A stretch of DNA of 64,000 nucleotides from Bryobacterales bacterium KBS 96 (GTDB lineage Bacteria > Acidobacteriota > Terriglobia > Bryobacterales > Bryobacteraceae). Under the pieces are notes generated by a model. That model did no database searches. It saw only the letters and a program-made list of their open reading frames with translations, and was not told where the DNA came from. Shown one piece after another: positions 59,390 to 64,000 of the stretch (position 1 is its first letter; the number at the start of each line of letters is the position of its first letter). A program made the position numbers and the translations under genes. The stretch covers positions 5,323,357 to 5,387,356 of the forward strand of contig KB906767.1 in the NCBI GenBank assembly GCA_000381625.1, written 5' to 3'.

Positions 59390-60982
59390 GTGGCCGAAAA
59401 CAACGCTCTGCACACACCCGCGACAACTCTCGGTGGAATTCCGCTCAAACCCTTTTACTCGCCGGACGATGTCGCAGAAATGCCGTTCACCGCGCCCGGA
59501 GAATTCCCGTATACGCGCGGCATTCACCCAGCCATGTACCGGAAACGGTTGTGGACCATGCGGCAGTTTTCGGGGTTTAGCACGCCGGAGGAGACGAACG
59601 AGCGCTATCGCTATCTGCTGGAACAAGGCCAAACCGGGCTGTCGGTGGCTTTCGATCTTCCGACATTAATGGGCTACGACGCGGATGCGCCCGAAGCCGA
59701 AGGCGAGGTCGGAAAATGCGGCGTTTCCATTTCTTCGCTCGAGGATATGGAAGCGCTGTTCCGTTGCATCCCGCTGGGGGATGTGTCGGTATCGATGACC
59801 ATCAATTCGCCCGCCGCCGTCATCTGGGCGATGTATCTCGCCGTTGCAGAGCGGCAGGGCGTTGCTCCGTCGTCGCTCTCGGGCACCTTGCAGAACGATA
59901 TCCTGAAGGAGTACATCGCTCAAAAAGAGTTCATCTTTCCGCCCCGGCCGTCGATGCGGCTGGTGACGGATGTGATTGAATACGCGACACGACACACGCC
60001 GAAGTACAACCCGATTTCAATCAGCGGCTATCACATCCGGGAGGCTGGGTCCACGGCCGTCCAGGAACTCGCCTTTACGCTGCGCGATGGCGTCGAATAT
60101 GTCGATTGGGCGGTCGAACGAGGGCTGCTGATCGACGAATTTGCTCCCCGGCTGAGTTTTTTCTTTAATGCGCACAACGACTTCTTCGAGGAAATTGCAA
60201 AGTACCGGGCCGCGCGTACAATCTGGGCGCGGATCATGCGCGATCGGTACGGCGCCCGCGACGAGCGAAGTCTCAAACTCCGTTTTCACGCGCAGACCGC
60301 CGGCTGTTCGTTGACATGGCAGCAACCGGTGAATAATGTGGTCCGCACGGCGGTTCAGGCTCTCGCGGCCGTAATGGGCGGCACGCAATCTCTCCACACA
60401 AACTCTTTGGATGAGGCCTATGCGTTGCCCGGCGAACACGCCGTGACCATCGCCTTGCGCACACAGCAGATCCTGGCCTATGAAACCGGCATTACCGAAA
60501 CGCCCGATCCGTTTGGGGGCAGCTACTTTGTCGAAAAACTGACGGCGGACATCGCCGAAGCCGCCCGCACCTATATAGACCGGATCGACGGGATGGGGGG
60601 AATGCTTCCGGCGATCGAACGGGGCTTTCCGCAAGCCGAAATCGCCGAAGCGAGCTATCGATACCAAGCTGAAGTGAATGGAGGCGAGCGGATTATCGTC
60701 GGCGTGAACCGGTTTCAGGAGACCGAGGAAGAGAAACTGGATATCCTCGAAGTTGACGAATCCGCGGAGGCGCGCCAGGTCGCGAAACTGGGCGCGTTAC
60801 GTAACCGGCGGGATCCGGAACAGGTGCGGCGCACTCTCGAACGCCTGAAAAAGGGGGCGGAAGGGCGGGGGAATCTGATGCCTTTTCTGCTCGATTCCGT
60901 GAAGAGCTACGCCACGGTGGGAGAGATTGTAGCGGTCCTGAAGCGGGTGTTCGGAACATATTCAGAAACAAGCGTTTTATAA
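59390..60982 (+). CDS. B12-dependent acyl-CoA mutase large subunit, isobutyryl-CoA-mutase-like
   Basis: 530 residues from GTG 59390. TIM-barrel large subunit: [46 protein letters not shown], and [13 protein letters not shown]. At the position of the methylmalonyl-CoA mutase Tyr89 there is Phe60, and at the Arg207 position Gln178 (IAQKEF, 37 residues before His215). Those two residues are the signature of isobutyryl-CoA mutase, not methylmalonyl-CoA mutase (Tyr/Arg). The B12-binding domain is missing and supplied by the next gene. The large subunit is somewhat shorter than the classic IcmA. No MeaB-type GTPase is adjacent. Confidence 0.9.
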   Translation: MAENNALHTPATTLGGIPLKPFYSPDDVAEMPFTAPGEFPYTRGIHPAMYRKRLWTMRQFSGFSTPEETNERYRYLLEQGQTGLSVAFDLPTLMGYDADAPEAEGEVGKCGVSISSLEDMEALFRCIPLGDVSVSMTINSPAAVIWAMYLAVAERQGVAPSSLSGTLQNDILKEYIAQKEFIFPPRPSMRLVTDVIEYATRHTPKYNPISISGYHIREAGSTAVQELAFTLRDGVEYVDWAVERGLLIDEFAPRLSFFFNAHNDFFEEIAKYRAARTIWARIMRDRYGARDERSLKLRFHAQTAGCSLTWQQPVNNVVRTAVQALAAVMGGTQSLHTNSLDEAYALPGEHAVTIALRTQQILAYETGITETPDPFGGSYFVEKLTADIAEAARTYIDRIDGMGGMLPAIERGFPQAEIAEASYRYQAEVNGGERIIVGVNRFQETEEEKLDILEVDESAEARQVAKLGALRNRRDPEQVRRTLERLKKGAEGRGNLMPFLLDSVKSYATVGEIVAVLKRVFGTYSETSVL

Positions 60983-60998
60983 TCGGGGTAGTGTCGGT

Positions 60999-61400
60999 AT
61001 GAATTTTCCAATCCGCGTCCTGGTGGCTAAGCCGGGCCTCGACGGGCACGACCGCGGCGCCAAGATAATCGCGCGCGCGCTACGCGACGCGGGAATGGAA
61101 GTCATCTACACGGGGCTTCGGCAGTCGCCGGAGATGATCGTGAACGCGGCGCTTCAGGAAGACGTACAAGTAATTGGATTATCCATATTGTCCGGCGCTC
61201 ACAACGCCATCGTGCCGCGTGTCATGGAGCTACTCCGCGAAAAGGATATGACGGACGTGATGGTCGTCGTCGGCGGCATCATCCCCGACGAGGACGCGGC
61301 TGAGTTGAAAACGCTCGGTGTTGCCGAAGTGTTCCAACCGGGAGCGTCATTGGATAAAATCGTCGAATTCATTCGCGCGTCGGTAAAACAAGCCGCGTGA
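60999..61400 (+). CDS. B12-binding small subunit of acyl-CoA mutase
   Basis: 133 residues. The cobalamin-binding domain has DGHDRGAKI (Asp15-x-His17-x-x-Gly20; His17 coordinates cobalt) plus [10 protein letters not shown] and [10 protein letters not shown]. Length matches the small subunit of two-component mutases such as IcmB (136 residues). The gene starts 16 nt after the large subunit, so they form one unit. A split mutase of this type is common outside proteobacterial fused methylmalonyl-CoA mutase. Confidence 0.93.
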   Translation: MNFPIRVLVAKPGLDGHDRGAKIIARALRDAGMEVIYTGLRQSPEMIVNAALQEDVQVIGLSILSGAHNAIVPRVMELLREKDMTDVMVVVGGIIPDEDAAELKTLGVAEVFQPGASLDKIVEFIRASVKQAA

Positions 61401-61470
61401 GCGGCTTCATGTGAACAATCCAGATGTTCTTCGTTCGGAAACCAGGGACAACTGGAGGAAAAGGAAATTG

Positions 61471-62781
61471 ATGCAAGACAGACTGAACATTGCAGTCTTC
61501 GTCGACTACGACAACATCGAAATCGGTCTGAAGTCGACGCTGCGGCGCGAGTTTGATGTGGCGCTGCCGCTGAGCGCTCTGAAGGAGCGCGGGGACCTCG
61601 TCGCGAAATTCGCATACGCGAACTGGGGAAGACAGGAAGGCGCCACACGGCAGATGGCCGAGAACGCCGTACAAATGGTGCAGCGCATTCCCTCGCCGCG
61701 AGGCGACAAGAACGGCGCCGACATCAATCTGGCGCTGGATTCCCTGGAGATGGCGTTTACTCACGCCCATGTCAACGCGTTCGCCATCATCAGCGGGGAC
61801 AGCGACTTTATCCCGTTGGTGAACAAGTTAAAGGAATACGGCAAGACCGTATTTGTCGTCGGTGGTAAAGCTTTTACCAGCACGATTTTGCAGCAGAACT
61901 GCCACGAGTTCATCAGCTACGAGTCGCTGCTCGAAGACGGCGATCGTATCGTGGCTACGCCCATGCCCGACCGGCGTGACCGGGGAGGAGATCGGGGCGA
62001 TCGGGGTGACCGCGAACGTGGAGATCGCGAGCGGGGAGACCGCGGGAGAGACCGCAGAGAGAAGGGCCAGCGGCCTGCGCCGCTCGATTTAACACAGGCC
62101 ATGCCGCTGGTGGAACGCGCGCTTCAGGTGCTCGAGCGCCGCGCCGTCCAGCCGCAGCTCGGATTGTTGAAATCGACCATGCTACAGCTCGACCCGGCTT
62201 TTAGCGAGCGGGCGTACGGCGCCAACAGCTTTTCGGATTTCATCGAGAGGCTCAAGAAGGCGGAGTTTATCAACGTCAGCGGCTCGGGAGGCCGCTACAT
62301 CATCGAGCGTCGTGGCGGCGGTTCGGATAAAGCTGCTCCAAATCCGGATGAAGCGCTGCCGGGCCTGCGCGACGTGCTCGAAACGCACCGCTTCGATATC
62401 GAGGTGAATGACGGCGTCGCGGCGGACGAGTTGGAAGACTGGGTGAAGCAGGAGATAACGGACTTCAGTCCTCAGAAATATGGCTTTCAGCAGTTTGCCG
62501 AGTTTCTGAACTATGCCCAGGACAAGACGGTCGTTCGCCTGACGCCGGATGAGGACCGCGGACTCATTGTCTTTCTCGGGGCCGAGTTCTATCCGCCGGC
62601 GCTTCCCGTTGCCGAGCCGGAGCAAATGCTTGAAGAGGACGATGGGCCTCAGCCGATCGTCGAAGGCCAACCGACCATCTTCGAGCCCAATCCGCCGCCG
62701 CCCAAGCCGAAGAAGCAAACAAGACCGCGAAAGGCGGCCGCTTCGACGACGCGCAAGCCTCGCAAAAAGAAAACGGACTAG
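61471..62781 (+). CDS. NYN-domain protein with LOTUS/OST-HTH domain and RGD-rich linker
   Basis: 436 residues from ATG 61471, with AAGGA 6 nt upstream; GTG 61411 would add 20. An N-terminal NYN/PIN-like nuclease domain (about 5-155) shows IAVFVDYDNIEIGL, NGADINLALDSLE and ISGDSDFIPLVNKL with the three conserved Asp sites. A linker (about 165-195) is almost entirely R, G, D and E, like an RGG-type RNA-binding tail. Then one LOTUS-like winged helix (about 210-275), a second (about 290-360) and a Pro/Lys-rich basic tail. Probably RNA processing or RNA-protein granule related (inference). It follows the mutase small subunit by 70 nt. Confidence 0.8.
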   Translation: MQDRLNIAVFVDYDNIEIGLKSTLRREFDVALPLSALKERGDLVAKFAYANWGRQEGATRQMAENAVQMVQRIPSPRGDKNGADINLALDSLEMAFTHAHVNAFAIISGDSDFIPLVNKLKEYGKTVFVVGGKAFTSTILQQNCHEFISYESLLEDGDRIVATPMPDRRDRGGDRGDRGDRERGDRERGDRGRDRREKGQRPAPLDLTQAMPLVERALQVLERRAVQPQLGLLKSTMLQLDPAFSERAYGANSFSDFIERLKKAEFINVSGSGGRYIIERRGGGSDKAAPNPDEALPGLRDVLETHRFDIEVNDGVAADELEDWVKQEITDFSPQKYGFQQFAEFLNYAQDKTVVRLTPDEDRGLIVFLGAEFYPPALPVAEPEQMLEEDDGPQPIVEGQPTIFEPNPPPPKPKKQTRPRKAAASTTRKPRKKKTD

Positions 62782-62856
62782 CGGGGTGGGCAGGCCTTTG
62801 TCTTACGCCGGGCCGCCGGGCCCGGCTCTTCGGTAATTCAGCAACATTCGAGAAGA

Positions 62857-62890
62857 GCGCGGCTGCGAGCCGCGCAGACGGGGCGTCTGC
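62857..62890 (+). terminator. Two overlapping hairpins after the NYN gene
   Basis: GCGCGGCT (62857-62864) / AGCCGCGC (62868-62875), 8-bp stem, 3-nt loop; and GCAGACG (62874-62880) / CGTCTGC (62884-62890), 7-bp stem, GGG loop. They lie between convergent genes. A bidirectional terminator is likely. Confidence 0.55.
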
Positions 62891-62937
62891 CCCAGCAGAA
62901 CTAAACAATATTGGGCTTTAGCGTTGCAGCGTCGTGT

Positions 62938-62955
62938 CTCGGCGAAAGCGCCGAG
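62938..62955. terminator. CTCGGCG/CGCCGAG hairpin
   Basis: CTCGGCG (62938-62944) / CGCCGAG (62949-62955), loop AAAG, followed by TTTCAG. Third hairpin in the 213-bp gap between the NYN and VWFA genes. Confidence 0.5.
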
Positions 62956-62994
62956 TTTCAGCTCACCGCCAGAGCGGTTGCGTAAACAGCTTCC

Positions 62995-63945
62995 TTAGCC
63001 AGTCCGCCCCGCGTAGTAGCCTCTACGCGCACGCACGATGAAATTTTTATGGCCCCGCACTTTGATTCGAACCGTATGGAATAGCCCATCGTTCTTTAAC
63101 GGCTCTGGCCGATAGAGAAGATTGTATTGATGCCGTAGTTCGTTGGCTATGTTTTCGAACGATTGGTTCAGATCGCTTGCCTGGAACGGGAAAAAAGCCA
63201 CGCCGCCGGTCTGCTCGGCGAAATAGCGCATCACTTTATCGCCGTCGGTCGGTTGCCCGGAGATGTTGGTCGAAATCGTATAGACGACCACGTCGGCTTT
63301 CTGAGCCATTTCAAGCGCCTGGTCGCGGCTATGGTGGCTGTCGTCGTCCTCGCCGTCGCTCAGGACCACCATGGCCCGGCGGAACTTATACAGCGGCTGA
63401 TCCTGCATCAATTTATCGTGACAGGCGAAATAGACGGCGTCGTACAGTGCAGTGCCGCCGCCGGGCCGTAGTCCTCGAATGGCGTTCTCCAGTTTATTTG
63501 TGTCGTTCGTGAGATCCGCGACCAGTTCGGCCGAAGAGTCGAAGCTGACGACGATCGCTTTGTCCTGGTCGCGCATTATGCCGTTAACGAAATTGACCGC
63601 CGCTTCCTGCTGGAAGTGAAACCGGTCGCGAATGCTGTTGCTGGTGTCCACCAGGATGGCCAGACGCAATGGCAGGTCACTCTCGGACGTAAACTCCAGG
63701 ATTTCTTGCGGCTTCTTGTTTTCCGTCACTTCGAAATCTTTTTGAGTTAAGTCGGTTACGAAGCGGCCGTGCTTGTCGGTGACGGAGAACAACATGTTCA
63801 CTCGCGTCACTTCCGAGCTAAATTGTGTCGGAGTGTTATCCTTTCCGGCGCTCGCTTGCACGGACTTCTGTTGTGCGTCAAGGGAACTGAAGCTGAGGGC
63901 GGCGGCAATTCCCAGGGCCGCCAGGCTGGCAACGACGTACTTCAT
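62995..63945 (-). CDS. VWFA-related secreted protein (Acidobacteriota type)
   Basis: 316 residues. A signal peptide (about 1-24, ending LDAQ) precedes a beta segment (VTRVNMLFSVTDKHGRFVTD), common to the family, and a VWA domain (about 90-280). LAILVDTSNSIRDR holds the MIDAS DxSxS and VVLSDGEDDDSHHSRD a second metal loop. The C-terminus ends IKVRGHKNFIVRARRGYYA, the family signature. Function unknown; a paralog of the gene at 54639. Confidence 0.88.
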   Translation of the reverse strand: MKYVVASLAALGIAAALSFSSLDAQQKSVQASAGKDNTPTQFSSEVTRVNMLFSVTDKHGRFVTDLTQKDFEVTENKKPQEILEFTSESDLPLRLAILVDTSNSIRDRFHFQQEAAVNFVNGIMRDQDKAIVVSFDSSAELVADLTNDTNKLENAIRGLRPGGGTALYDAVYFACHDKLMQDQPLYKFRRAMVVLSDGEDDDSHHSRDQALEMAQKADVVVYTISTNISGQPTDGDKVMRYFAEQTGGVAFFPFQASDLNQSFENIANELRHQYNLLYRPEPLKNDGLFHTVRIKVRGHKNFIVRARRGYYAGRTG

Positions 63946-64000
63946 TAAGGAGCTATGTCTATATTATCCGCCGTCGCAGTTCAACGCACGTAACCGTTCC

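Overview
The window looks like chromosomal DNA of a diderm, GC-rich Acidobacteriota member of the Bryobacter/Solibacter type (inference). The supporting signs are two very large Oar-like TonB-dependent receptors with no SusD partner, VWFA-type secreted proteins, TPR/redoxin/multiheme-cytochrome operons, many secreted glycosidases, lpxA/lpxD, and hslVU with trmFO and xerC. It is densely packed: no gene-free stretch exceeds 300 bp, and the longest gaps are 49149-49422 and 56764-57033. No integrase, transposase, prophage, rRNA or CRISPR array was seen.

Layout. (1) 1-18.5 kb is an accessory carbohydrate / sugar-acid region: a penicillin-acylase-type hydrolase cut by the left edge, an enolase-superfamily dehydratase, a succinylglutamate-desuccinylase-like deacylase, an IclR regulator, a GH2 enzyme, a six-hairpin glycosidase, an Oar-like receptor, a two-gene DMT transporter, an RraA-type aldolase, a metal-dependent hydrolase and a GH39-like enzyme. 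Together they suggest uptake and stepwise breakdown of an acidic glycan or glycoside. (2) 18.6-22.4 kb (minus) is a translationally coupled operon of a TPR-deiodinase-like fusion, a paralogous TPR protein and a seven-heme cytochrome c. (3) 22.6-30.9 kb holds tRNA-Ala(GGC), an orphan histidine-kinase phospho-acceptor domain, divergent lpxD/lpxA, a secreted TIM-barrel protein, a seven-repeat secreted protein behind an ECF-type promoter, prfB with its programmed frameshift, a Sua5-type enzyme and a transaldolase-like gene. (4) 31.1-36.3 kb (minus) is trmFO-xerC-hslV-hslU plus a coupled FN3 lipoprotein, the same core order as in Bacillus. (5) 36.4-48.6 kb carries a repeat-bearing SGNH esterase, MATE, TerC and AI-2E membrane proteins, a second Oar-like receptor, a cytosine-permease-type transporter, a HAD phosphatase and a secreted protein. 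(6) 48.6-54.4 kb has a decayed antitoxin, then treZ, a glycogen-debranching enzyme and a stand-alone LigD-type polymerase, all on the minus strand. (7) 54.6-64 kb has two VWFA proteins, a double-thioredoxin protein, rsmA, an ECF sigma/anti-sigma pair with a consensus-like autoregulatory promoter, a B12-dependent acyl-CoA mutase pair whose substrate residues point to isobutyryl-CoA, and a NYN-LOTUS RNA-associated protein.

The strongest candidates for new biology are the TPR-deiodinase-like/heptaheme operon, the sugar-acid locus, the ICM-like mutase, the NYN-LOTUS protein and the ECF-promoter-linked repeat protein. All functional statements rest on motif recognition from the sequence alone; no database search was run.
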